DNA of 42,157 nucleotides, from contig JABAYY010000058.1 in assembly GCA_018608765.1 (NCBI GenBank), positions 58,081 to 100,237 on the forward strand. Direction: 5' to 3'. The notes under the pieces were generated by a model that saw only the letters and a list, made by a program, of their open reading frames with translations, searched no databases and had not been told where the DNA came from. The position numbers and the translations under genes were made by a program. Below are positions 35,301-42,157 of this stretch, piece by piece; position 1 is the stretch's first letter; each line of letters opens with the position of its first letter. The DNA comes from Flavobacteriaceae bacterium. GTDB taxonomy: Bacteria; Bacteroidota; Bacteroidia; Flavobacteriales; Flavobacteriaceae.

Positions 35301-36174
35301 ACTCAAAAATTATCTCCACCTTCATTTTTTGGTGCTTATAGCTGGTTTTACAGCTATTTTAGGCGAACTCATTACGATTGATGCAATTCCTTTGGTTTGG
35401 TACCGAATGACCATCGCTGGGGTTCTAATGTTTTTGTTTATCAAGTTCAAAAAGATGTCGCTAAAAGTTCCCCTAAAGGCAGTAGTCCGTTTTTCAATCG
35501 CTGGGGTGATCATCGCCTTGCATTGGATCACTTTTTTTGCTGCTATCAAAGCCTCTAATATTTCAATTACCTTAGCAATGTTTTCTACAGGAGCTTTTTT
35601 TGCATCTCTGATAGAACCTTTGTTTTATAAACGTAAAATTATAGGGTATGAAATTATATTTGGTTGTATAGTCATAATTGGAGTGGTTCTCATAACACAA
35701 ACCGAGTTACAATACCTTATAGGAATCGCATTAGGAATTTCTTCTGCGTTATTTTCCACACTTTTTGCAGTTCTCAATGGTCAGTTTGTAAAAAACTACA
35801 AAGCCAGTGTCATTTCGTTTTATGAATTTGTGAGTGGCGTACTGTTTATGTCAATATTTATAGCCTTTACAGGGGATGGATTTGATGCCTCTTACTTTCA
35901 ACTTACGCTTTCAGATTGGACCTGTCTATTTATATTAGCATCCATTTGTACAGCTTATGCTTTTATAGCCTCCATTCATGTGATGAAACATATTACTCCT
36001 TACACTTTAGTGTTGACTTATAACTTAGAACCTATTTATGGAATTGTACTTGCGGTTGTATTATTCCCGCAAACAGAAACCATGCGCCCATTATTTTACC
36101 TTGGTGCAGGGCTTATAATTTCTACGGTGCTTCTTAATGCTGTCTTTAAAAACATCAATAAATCAAAAATCTAA
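35287..36174 (+). CDS. EamA/DMT-family transporter
   Basis: The 295-residue protein has about ten membrane helices in two EamA repeats (residues about 10-135 and 145-285). The first half contains ALHWITFFAAIKASNIS and the second ends with TYNLEPIYGIVLAVVLF; both are usual in the drug/metabolite transporter superfamily. The transported compound, perhaps an amino acid or purine, cannot be deduced. It overlaps the preceding permease gene by 14 nt, so the two are probably co-translated. A promoter-like element for accA lies in the 62-nt gap that follows. Confidence 0.87.
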   Translation: MQNDKLKNYLHLHFLVLIAGFTAILGELITIDAIPLVWYRMTIAGVLMFLFIKFKKMSLKVPLKAVVRFSIAGVIIALHWITFFAAIKASNISITLAMFSTGAFFASLIEPLFYKRKIIGYEIIFGCIVIIGVVLITQTELQYLIGIALGISSALFSTLFAVLNGQFVKNYKASVISFYEFVSGVLFMSIFIAFTGDGFDASYFQLTLSDWTCLFILASICTAYAFIASIHVMKHITPYTLVLTYNLEPIYGIVLAVVLFPQTETMRPLFYLGAGLIISTVLLNAVFKNINKSKI

Positions 36175-36177
36175 CCT

Positions 36178-36204
36178 TTGAAATCTATTAAAGTTTTATA
36201 TTTG
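36178..36204 (+). promoter_or_regulatory. Likely accA promoter
   Basis: TATATTTG (36197-36204) is a perfect -7 match; TTG at 36178-36180 gives a 16-nt spacer, slightly short. It starts 32 nt before the ATG. Confidence 0.45.
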
Positions 36205-36236
36205 TACACTAACTTAAAAACTAATCTTGAATTTCT

Positions 36237-37190
36237 ATGGAATATCTAGAATTTGAGTTGCCTATAAAGGAACTAGAAGATCAATTACAAAAATGTCAAA
36301 TCATTGGTGAAGAGAGTGATGTAGACGTCTCTGAAACTTGTATTCAGATTCAAAAAAAATTGGATCTCGCCAAAAAAGACATTTATAAAAACTTAACCCC
36401 TTGGCAACGCGTTCAGCTGTCAAGACACCCAGACAGACCCTATACACTTGATTATATAAATGCTATTTGTGGCGATTCATTTTTGGAGCTACATGGCGAT
36501 CGTAATTTTAAAGACGATAAAGCAATGATTGGTGGATTGGGAAAAATTGGAGATCAAAGTTTTATGTTCATTGGTCAACAAAAAGGATATAACACTAAAA
36601 CTCGTCAATATCGAAACTTTGGTATGGCCAACCCTGAAGGATATAGGAAAGCTTTGCGCTTAATGAAATCAGCTGAGAAATTTGGTATTCCTGTTGTCTC
36701 ATTGATAGATACCCCTGGTGCTTATCCTGGATTAGAAGCTGAAGAACGCGGACAAGGAGAAGCTATTGCTCGAAACATTCTTGAGATGACCCGTTTAAAA
36801 GTACCAATCATCACCATTATTATCGGTGAAGGTGCTTCTGGAGGTGCGCTTGGAATAGGCGTAGGAGATAAAGTCTTGATGTTAGAAAACACTTGGTATT
36901 CTGTGATTTCACCTGAGTCTTGTTCTTCTATTTTATGGAGAAGTTGGGAGTATAAAGAACAAGCAGCAGAAGCGTTAAAGCTAACTGCCAAAGATATGAA
37001 GCGTATGAAATTGGTGGACGAAATTGTGAAAGAACCCCTTGGAGGTGCTCATAAAGATCGCCAACAAACATTCACAACAGTCTCAAATAAGATTATGAAG
37101 TCTTATAATGAATTTAAAAACTTATCACCAAAAGAATTGGTCGATAAACGTATGGAAAAGTACTCTCAAATGGGAGTCTATAATGATTAA
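36237..37190 (+). CDS. accA: Acetyl-CoA carboxylase carboxyltransferase subunit alpha
   Basis: The 317-residue crotonase-fold subunit combines with AccD to transfer carboxybiotin carbon to acetyl-CoA, the first step of fatty-acid synthesis. Motifs are [44 protein letters not shown] and [17 protein letters not shown], all intact. [11 protein letters not shown] follows. Length is close to Escherichia coli AccA (319). The accD gene is not adjacent. A terminator hairpin follows at 37210-37245, so accA is probably transcribed alone or with the upstream transporter. Confidence 0.97.
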   Translation: MEYLEFELPIKELEDQLQKCQIIGEESDVDVSETCIQIQKKLDLAKKDIYKNLTPWQRVQLSRHPDRPYTLDYINAICGDSFLELHGDRNFKDDKAMIGGLGKIGDQSFMFIGQQKGYNTKTRQYRNFGMANPEGYRKALRLMKSAEKFGIPVVSLIDTPGAYPGLEAEERGQGEAIARNILEMTRLKVPIITIIIGEGASGGALGIGVGDKVLMLENTWYSVISPESCSSILWRSWEYKEQAAEALKLTAKDMKRMKLVDEIVKEPLGGAHKDRQQTFTTVSNKIMKSYNEFKNLSPKELVDKRMEKYSQMGVYND

Positions 37191-37209
37191 GTCGTAGTCT
37201 TTATCTTAT

Positions 37210-37245
37210 AAAAAAAAAAGTCAAGTGAAACACTTGGCTTTTTTT
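37210..37245. terminator. Terminator after accA
   Basis: A stem (GTCAAGTG with CACTTGGC, one G-T wobble) with loop AAA is framed by an A run on the left and seven T on the right. Confidence 0.85.
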
Positions 37246-37263
37246 ATGCTTATCAACAATATT

Positions 37264-37284
37264 TTGGACTTATAAACAGTCCAA
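37264..37284. repeat. Small inverted repeat upstream of dnaB
   Basis: TTGGACT (37264-37270) and AGTCCAA (37278-37284) form a perfect 7-bp dyad with a 7-nt loop, 117 nt before dnaB. No T run follows, so it may be an operator rather than a terminator. A TTATCAACA at 37250-37258 is one mismatch from a DnaA box. Confidence 0.35.
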
Positions 37285-37400
37285 TTGTTGAGTAACCGTT
37301 ACCTTTACAACACGATTAATACTCATATTTTAAGTACTTTCGTTACTAAGAAACAAGTAGATTAGAATAGTATCTCCTAGGGAATGATTAATAGAAATAA

Positions 37401-38936
37401 ATGAAGCAACCAGAACCGAAAAAAGTTTACAAAAACGACAATAGCACGCTCATTAGCTTGGAAAAAGGAAAGATCCCACCACAAGCAACTGACTTAGAAG
37501 AGGTTGTTCTTGGGGCTATGATGATTGATAAAAAAGGAGTTGATGAAGTAATCGATATTCTTAGTAAAGACGCTTTTTACAAAGATGCCAATCAACATAT
37601 ATTTGAAGCAATACTTCAGTTATTTGAAAACAGTGAACCTGTTGATTTACTAACCGTTTCAACTCAATTGCGTAAAAACTCAAAACTAGATTTAGTAGGA
37701 GGGGATTTTTATCTAATTTCTTTAACTCAAAAAGTGTCTTCATCTGCACATATTGAGTTTCATGCAAGAATCATTTTACAAAAATTTATTCAGCGTAGTT
37801 TAATTAAAATTTCAAATGAAATTATTGAAGATGCTTTTGATGAAACTAAAGATGTTTTTGACCTATTAGACAAGGCCGAATCACGATTGTATGAAGTTAC
37901 CCAAGGAAACATTAAAAAATCGACAGAGACAGCTCAAGATTTAGTGTTTCAAGCCAAGAAAAAAATTGAAGAAATTTCAAATAAAGAAGGGCTTTCTGGA
38001 GTCCCTTCTGGATTTGATAAACTAGACAAATTAACCTCTGGTTGGCAAGAAAGTGATTTGATTATTATCGCTGCACGTCCGGGTATGGGAAAAACCGCCT
38101 TGACATTGTCAATGGCACGAAATATTGCAGTCACACAAAGTATTCCAGTCGCCTTCTTTTCACTAGAGATGTCCTCTGTTCAGTTAATAACACGTTTGAT
38201 TTCTTCTGAAACAGGTTTAAACTCAGAAAAATTAAGAACAGGTCGTCTCGAAAAACACGAATGGGAGCAGTTAAATGTGAAGGTAAAAGCCCTCGAAAAA
38301 GCACCTTTATACATTGATGATACGCCTTCACTATCTATTTTTGATTTAAGAGCCAAAGCACGTCGATTGGCCTCTCAAAATGGTATCAAACTCATTGTTG
38401 TTGATTATTTACAATTGATGACAGCAGGAGGTACACAAAAAAGCGGAAATCGTGAACAAGAAATATCTATGATATCTCGAAACCTCAAAGCCCTTGCAAA
38501 AGAACTAAGTATCCCAGTGATAGCGTTATCTCAATTATCAAGAGCCGTGGAAACCCGTGGAGGAAGCAAACGTCCATTACTATCCGATTTGAGAGAGTCA
38601 GGAGCCATTGAACAGGATGCAGATATTGTATCGTTTATTTACCGTCCAGAATATTATAAAATTGACGAATGGGATGACGAACAACATACACCTTCAGAAG
38701 GACAAGCAGAATTTATCATTGCAAAACACCGTAATGGTGGATTAGAAAATATTCGTTTAAAATTCATTGGTCATTTAGGAAAGTTTGATAACCTCGATGA
38801 TTTTGATTCTCCGTTTGATACTGAATTTCACTCAAAAATGAACGCGGCAGCGAATGACGATACTTTCAAACAGGAGAACTTTAGAGTTGATCCAAGTGAT
38901 GCTTTTGGCGATTCTGATGATGATACTCCTTATTAA
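37401..38936 (+). CDS. dnaB: Replicative DNA helicase
   Basis: The 511-residue hexameric helicase unwinds DNA at the replication fork. An N-terminal DnaB domain (about residues 20-125; PPQATDLEEVVLGAMMIDK) precedes a linker and the RecA-like ATPase domain. The latter has Walker A RPGMGKTAL (K231, T232), Walker B KLIVVDYLQLM, and the DLRESGAIEQDADIV motif with arginine finger. The C-terminal tail is acidic (DAFGDSDDDTPY), as in single-strand-binding-partner proteins; its role is unknown. No intein is present. It is a complete core gene, 36 nt before the exported amidotransferase-like gene. Confidence 0.96.
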   Translation: MKQPEPKKVYKNDNSTLISLEKGKIPPQATDLEEVVLGAMMIDKKGVDEVIDILSKDAFYKDANQHIFEAILQLFENSEPVDLLTVSTQLRKNSKLDLVGGDFYLISLTQKVSSSAHIEFHARIILQKFIQRSLIKISNEIIEDAFDETKDVFDLLDKAESRLYEVTQGNIKKSTETAQDLVFQAKKKIEEISNKEGLSGVPSGFDKLDKLTSGWQESDLIIIAARPGMGKTALTLSMARNIAVTQSIPVAFFSLEMSSVQLITRLISSETGLNSEKLRTGRLEKHEWEQLNVKVKALEKAPLYIDDTPSLSIFDLRAKARRLASQNGIKLIVVDYLQLMTAGGTQKSGNREQEISMISRNLKALAKELSIPVIALSQLSRAVETRGGSKRPLLSDLRESGAIEQDADIVSFIYRPEYYKIDEWDDEQHTPSEGQAEFIIAKHRNGGLENIRLKFIGHLGKFDNLDDFDSPFDTEFHSKMNAAANDDTFKQENFRVDPSDAFGDSDDDTPY

Positions 38937-38972
38937 ATTCTTTTAGATAATTTTTTTGAGTATATTTAAGCA

Positions 38973-40229
38973 ATGAAACACTTATTACTGAGTCTTTTTC
39001 TGGTGCTATCCTTTCAAATTCATGCCTCTTATATTCTTATTCCTATGGATGCAGTGAGTCAGAAAAATCATTTGAAAGCTTATGGAATTACGTATTGGAC
39101 CTTAAATAAACAAGAAAATGTCAAATGGCTTCTCAATTATAGAGGGGGCTCTTTTTTATTGCCATACATAGACGCTATCGAAAAAGAATGCCTCATACGT
39201 GGGGTTTCTTATGAACTCATTAGTGATGCCGAAACCGAATCAATTCTTAAGGAAATTAGCAGTCCAAGTAAAAATATGGATGCTGTGATTCTTGAAAAAG
39301 CACCTAAAATCGCGGTCTATTCTCCTAGTGGTAAACAACCTTGGGACGATGCTGTAACTATGGTTTTGACCTATGCAGAAATCCCATATGAAATTATTTA
39401 TGACTCCGAAGTCTTAAACGATGCTTTGTTATTATATGATTGGTTACACCTCCATCATGAAGATTTTACCGGTCAATATGGTAAGTTCTACAGAGCCTAT
39501 AGAAATGCAGCTTGGTATATTGAGCAACAAAAAACCGCTGAAACACTTGCAGCTAGTTTAGGGTATGATAAGGTGTCTGAAGAAAAATTAGCAGTCGCTC
39601 AAAAAATTAGAGAATATGTTTTAGGAGGAGGTTTTATGTTTGCTATGTGTAGTGCAACAGATAGTTTTGATATTGCTTTAGCCGCTCAATCACTTGATAT
39701 TTGTGAGCCCATGTTTGACGGTGACGGTAGCACACCAAATTATCAGTCCCAGTTAGAGTATTCTAAAACCTTTGCATTTAAAGATTTTATTTTGGAACGC
39801 GATCCAAAAGTATATGAGTTTTCAAGCATCGACATGACCCAAAGACGCAAGATACCAAAAGAATTAGATTACTTTTCGCTAATGGAATATTCTGCGAAAT
39901 GGGACCCCATTCCAACCATGCTCAATCAAAATCATACAGCCCTCATTAAAGGCTTTATGGGGCAAACAACGTCCTATTCTAGAGACCAAGTCAAGTCAAA
40001 TGTACTGATTCTGGGAGAAAACAAATCCAATGGGGAAGCGCGTTACATCCATGGAATTAAAGGACAAGGATTTTTTACATTTTATGGAGGTCATGATCCC
40101 GAAGATTATACCCATAGAGTAGGGGATCCTAAAACCGAATTGGACTTACACCCAACGTCTCCAGGGTATCGACTTATTTTAAACAATGTTTTATTTCCTG
40201 CAGCAAGAAAGAAAAAACAAAAAACTTAA
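38973..40229 (+). CDS. Exported class I glutamine amidotransferase-like protein
   Basis: The 418-residue protein has a signal peptide (ending IHAS, about residue 19). A type 1 glutamine-amidotransferase-like fold can be suspected from GGGFMFAMCSATDS (candidate nucleophile C226), LHHEDFTGQYG, and a C-terminal FFTFYGGHDPEDY (H374, D375). Flavobacterial homologues are often labelled asparagine synthetase B from a short N-terminal similarity, but no asparagine synthetase ATP-pyrophosphatase domain is present, and the protein appears exported. The biochemical role is unknown. It lies 36 nt after dnaB and about 58 nt before the DUF4197 lipoprotein gene, so a loose operon is possible. Confidence 0.65.
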   Translation: MKHLLLSLFLVLSFQIHASYILIPMDAVSQKNHLKAYGITYWTLNKQENVKWLLNYRGGSFLLPYIDAIEKECLIRGVSYELISDAETESILKEISSPSKNMDAVILEKAPKIAVYSPSGKQPWDDAVTMVLTYAEIPYEIIYDSEVLNDALLLYDWLHLHHEDFTGQYGKFYRAYRNAAWYIEQQKTAETLAASLGYDKVSEEKLAVAQKIREYVLGGGFMFAMCSATDSFDIALAAQSLDICEPMFDGDGSTPNYQSQLEYSKTFAFKDFILERDPKVYEFSSIDMTQRRKIPKELDYFSLMEYSAKWDPIPTMLNQNHTALIKGFMGQTTSYSRDQVKSNVLILGENKSNGEARYIHGIKGQGFFTFYGGHDPEDYTHRVGDPKTELDLHPTSPGYRLILNNVLFPAARKKKQKT

Positions 40230-40287
40230 CTGTTTAATTAGTATATATTTATACCTGAATCTTCTTAACTTAGCTAAAAACAAAACA

Positions 40288-40998
40288 ATGCTACGTAAAC
40301 TCCTGATTATTTTATTAGTATTTCCTTTAACTTCATGTGCCGGTTTGCAACAAGTAAGCGATTTTATACCGCTCCCAACTGGCGTCGAATTACCAAGCAC
40401 AGATATAGCATCTGGACTTCGCGAAGCACTAGACAATGGGATCCGAAGACAAGTCAGTAAACTGACGCAAAAAGATGGATTTTTTAAAAATGAACTTGTC
40501 AAAATTACACTTCCAGAAGAATTAAAAAAAGTGGACAAATCACTGAGGAGGATTGGACTAAGTAGTTTAGCAGATGAGGGGTTAAAAGTTTTGAACCGAG
40601 CTGCAGAAGATGCTGTAAAAGAAGCCACACCCGTCTTTGTGTCAGCAGTAAAAGAAATAAAGTTTGATGATGCAAAAACAATTTTATTAGGCGATAATTC
40701 GGCTGCTACAGACTATTTAACTTCTAAAACCAGAACAACTTTGTATCAAAAATTTGAACCTGTGATTAAAAAATCATTTTCTAAAGTGGGTGCTGATAAA
40801 ATTTGGGCTAATTTAATTCAAACATATAATAAGATTCCATTTAGCAAATCAGTGAATACAGACCTTACAGATTATGTAACTACTAAGGCACTAGATGGCG
40901 TTTATAAAATGATTGCAATTGAAGAAGAAAAAATACGCATCAAACTATCATCACGATCTACAGATTTGCTTCAGAAAGTATTTGCTTTACAGGACTAA
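40288..40998 (+). CDS. DUF4197 family lipoprotein
   Basis: The 236-residue protein has a lipoprotein signal (lipobox LTSC, Cys16) and a helical DUF4197-type body: GLREALDNGIRRQVSKL, VKITLPEELKKVDKSLRRIG and TTKALDGVYKMIAIEEEKIR are recognisable. No function is known for this family. The ATG at 40288 is chosen because it gives the lipoprotein signal directly; a longer frame from 40186 overlaps the previous gene and adds a non-secretory leader. No catalytic residues are apparent. Confidence 0.85.
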   Translation: MLRKLLIILLVFPLTSCAGLQQVSDFIPLPTGVELPSTDIASGLREALDNGIRRQVSKLTQKDGFFKNELVKITLPEELKKVDKSLRRIGLSSLADEGLKVLNRAAEDAVKEATPVFVSAVKEIKFDDAKTILLGDNSAATDYLTSKTRTTLYQKFEPVIKKSFSKVGADKIWANLIQTYNKIPFSKSVNTDLTDYVTTKALDGVYKMIAIEEEKIRIKLSSRSTDLLQKVFALQD

Positions 40999-41129
40999 GA
41001 GGAACTCCCAAATAGTTTTTTAATCATTCTAAAGTCCTTAATTCTCCATAGAACTAATCTTTATTAGTATATTGTGATTTAAAAAGTAAGTAAATCCAAT
41101 TATAACTGTAATTATTATTTTTTTCTAAT

Positions 41130-41969
41130 ATGAATTCAATGCCATCGCTTCATAGAACATATCTAGCTCAGCTGATTGTGAATAGAATTATTCAAGAAAA
41201 AGACCGTATAAAAACACAGTATGAGGAATCCAAAAATCAAATAGGCTATTTTTATATAGATGATTTATTGTCTGCTGAAATAACGGAACAAATTGACAGT
41301 CAGTTTCCATCAAAACAAGAAATGGTTCTCAAAAAAAGCATTCGTGAAAACAAGTATATTGGCGTTCAAATGAATGAATATGCACCAGTTTTAGAAGAGC
41401 TCATTTATGCATTTCAAGATGACCGTGTTGTAAATTTGATTAAACAGGTTTGTGGGATACAAGAACTTACACCAGATGAAAACTTGTATGCAGGTGGATT
41501 ATCATCTATGAAACAATCACAATTTTTGAATCCACATTTAGATAATTCTCATGATAAAGAACGAAACCGTTGGCGAGTATTGAATTTATTGTTTTATGTC
41601 ACTCCAAATTGGAAGGACTCTAATGGCGGTCATTTAGAGATTTGGCCTGAAGGTCTGGACCAACATCAAACTACATTACACTCCCGATTTAACCGGCTTA
41701 TAGTTATGGCAACTCACGATAAATCATGGCATTCCGTAAGCCCTGTTGTGGTCAATGCTTCTCGTAATTGTGTATCTAACTACTACTTTTCAAACACTGC
41801 TCTTTCTGGCACTGATAAATTTCATGTAACCACTTTTAGAGGGAGGCCACATCAAAAATTTAAAAATCATGTTCTCAGATTTGATTCTTTTTTAAGAATG
41901 AATTTGAGGAAAATATTCAAAAAAGGGGTTGTTAAAAACCCACATGTTTATAAATCCAACAAAGATTAA
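41130..41969 (+). CDS. Fe(II)/2-oxoglutarate-dependent oxygenase, prolyl-hydroxylase-like
   Basis: The 279-residue protein has a double-stranded beta-helix with the facial triad H136, D138 (HLDNS) and H201 (KSWHSV), plus R212 (NCVSNYYFS context) for 2-oxoglutarate. The pattern suits the 2OG-FeII_Oxy_3/prolyl 4-hydroxylase group, whose members hydroxylate proteins, glycans or small molecules. There is no signal peptide. The substrate is unknown and the neighbours (a DUF4197 lipoprotein gene and rplT) give no hint. No clear promoter consensus lies in the 131-nt upstream gap, which is A/T-rich without recognisable structure. Confidence 0.85.
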   Translation: MNSMPSLHRTYLAQLIVNRIIQEKDRIKTQYEESKNQIGYFYIDDLLSAEITEQIDSQFPSKQEMVLKKSIRENKYIGVQMNEYAPVLEELIYAFQDDRVVNLIKQVCGIQELTPDENLYAGGLSSMKQSQFLNPHLDNSHDKERNRWRVLNLLFYVTPNWKDSNGGHLEIWPEGLDQHQTTLHSRFNRLIVMATHDKSWHSVSPVVVNASRNCVSNYYFSNTALSGTDKFHVTTFRGRPHQKFKNHVLRFDSFLRMNLRKIFKKGVVKNPHVYKSNKD

Positions 41970-42008
41970 ATTTATATTTACTCATTGTATCCATTCGCTA
42001 TAGAAATC

Positions 42009-42037
42009 AAAAAAGCCTCGCATTGCGAGGCTTTTTT
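42009..42037. terminator. Bidirectional terminator between the oxygenase gene and rplT
   Basis: Perfect 13-nt arms (AAAAAAGCCTCGC, 42009-42021, and complement, 42025-42037) enclose loop ATT, with A and T runs suiting both convergent genes. Confidence 0.92.
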
Positions 42038-42068
42038 ATAAGCGAATATGATACAATAGGCTAGTGCC

Positions 42069-42157
42069 TTAGTTTACTTTATCTACAATAGCTTTGAAAG
42101 CTTCTGGGTTGTTCATCGCTAAATCAGCTAAAACCTTACGGTTTAATTCGATGTTAT
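42069..42157 (-). CDS. rplT: 50S ribosomal protein L20, C-terminal end only
   Basis: The last 28 codons and stop are visible, read leftward from the window edge. The peptide NIELNRKVLADLAMNNPEAF followed by KAIVDKVN is the conserved C-terminus of L20, which binds 23S rRNA early in large-subunit assembly. The usual rpmI/infC neighbours, if present, lie outside the window. Confidence 0.92.
   Translation of the reverse strand, partial: NIELNRKVLADLAMNNPEAFKAIVDKVN

Noticed and set aside
37250-37300. Replication origin near dnaB
   Set aside because: Only one near-match to a DnaA box and one small dyad are present; no box cluster and no dnaA gene.
38973-40229. Asparagine synthetase B label
   Set aside because: No N-terminal Cys2 nucleophile and no ATP-pyrophosphatase domain are present, and the protein has a signal peptide.
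40186-40287. Longer start for the DUF4197 protein
   Set aside because: It overlaps the upstream gene and would bury the lipoprotein signal.

Overview
The window looks like chromosomal DNA from a marine-type member of the Flavobacteriaceae (phylum Bacteroidota). The evidence is low-GC sequence, a type IX secretion (T9SS) adhesin paired with a PorP/SprF-family protein, a zeaxanthin-type carotenoid operon, a split transketolase, and promoters of the Bacteroidota form TTG-N19-TAnnTTTG with no obvious Shine-Dalgarno sequences. I see no insertion sequence, prophage, CRISPR array or rRNA operon. No gene-free gap exceeds about 300 bases once the two tRNA genes are counted.

Layout, left to right. Positions 1-6740 hold the 3' part of a giant repetitive T9SS type B surface protein and its PorP/SprF-like partner. 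Positions 6856-8486 hold a family 2 glycosyltransferase and an HMG-CoA lyase, followed by a composite inverted-repeat element and a convergent FecA-like TonB-dependent receptor. Positions 11131-17857 run guaB, then three consecutive periplasmic foldase genes (double-parvulin protein, parvulin-less lipoprotein, SurA-like), then a MoxR ATPase. Aconitase follows (18046-20310).

Positions 20561-25463 form one leftward operon: a CarH/LitR-like MerR regulator, crtI, crtB, crtZ, lycopene cyclase and a small membrane-anchored unknown. Together the crt enzymes should turn geranylgeranyl-PP into phytoene, lycopene, beta-carotene and then zeaxanthin. The regulator keeps the tryptophan, Glu-His and ExHxxG signature of B12-dependent photoreceptors, so light control is a reasonable hypothesis.

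Positions 25542-25753 carry tRNA-Leu and tRNA-Lys. Then come aroK, a phosphoribosyltransferase, an S4/Hsp15-like protein, an FKBP lipoprotein, and the two-subunit transketolase on the minus strand. From 30493 to 41969 the plus strand carries an LtaS-like sulfatase-fold membrane enzyme, a dual-specificity phosphatase, tgt, an LptF/LptG-type permease, an EamA transporter, accA, dnaB, an exported amidotransferase-like protein, a DUF4197 lipoprotein and an Fe(II)/2-oxoglutarate oxygenase. The window ends inside rplT (ribosomal protein L20) on the minus strand.

Most of this is ordinary flavobacterial core genome. The items most worth a second look are the photoreceptor-like regulator with its crt operon, the roughly 300-nt periodicity of the adhesin, the apparently zinc-less Tgt, and the composite intergenic palindrome at 8491-8603.
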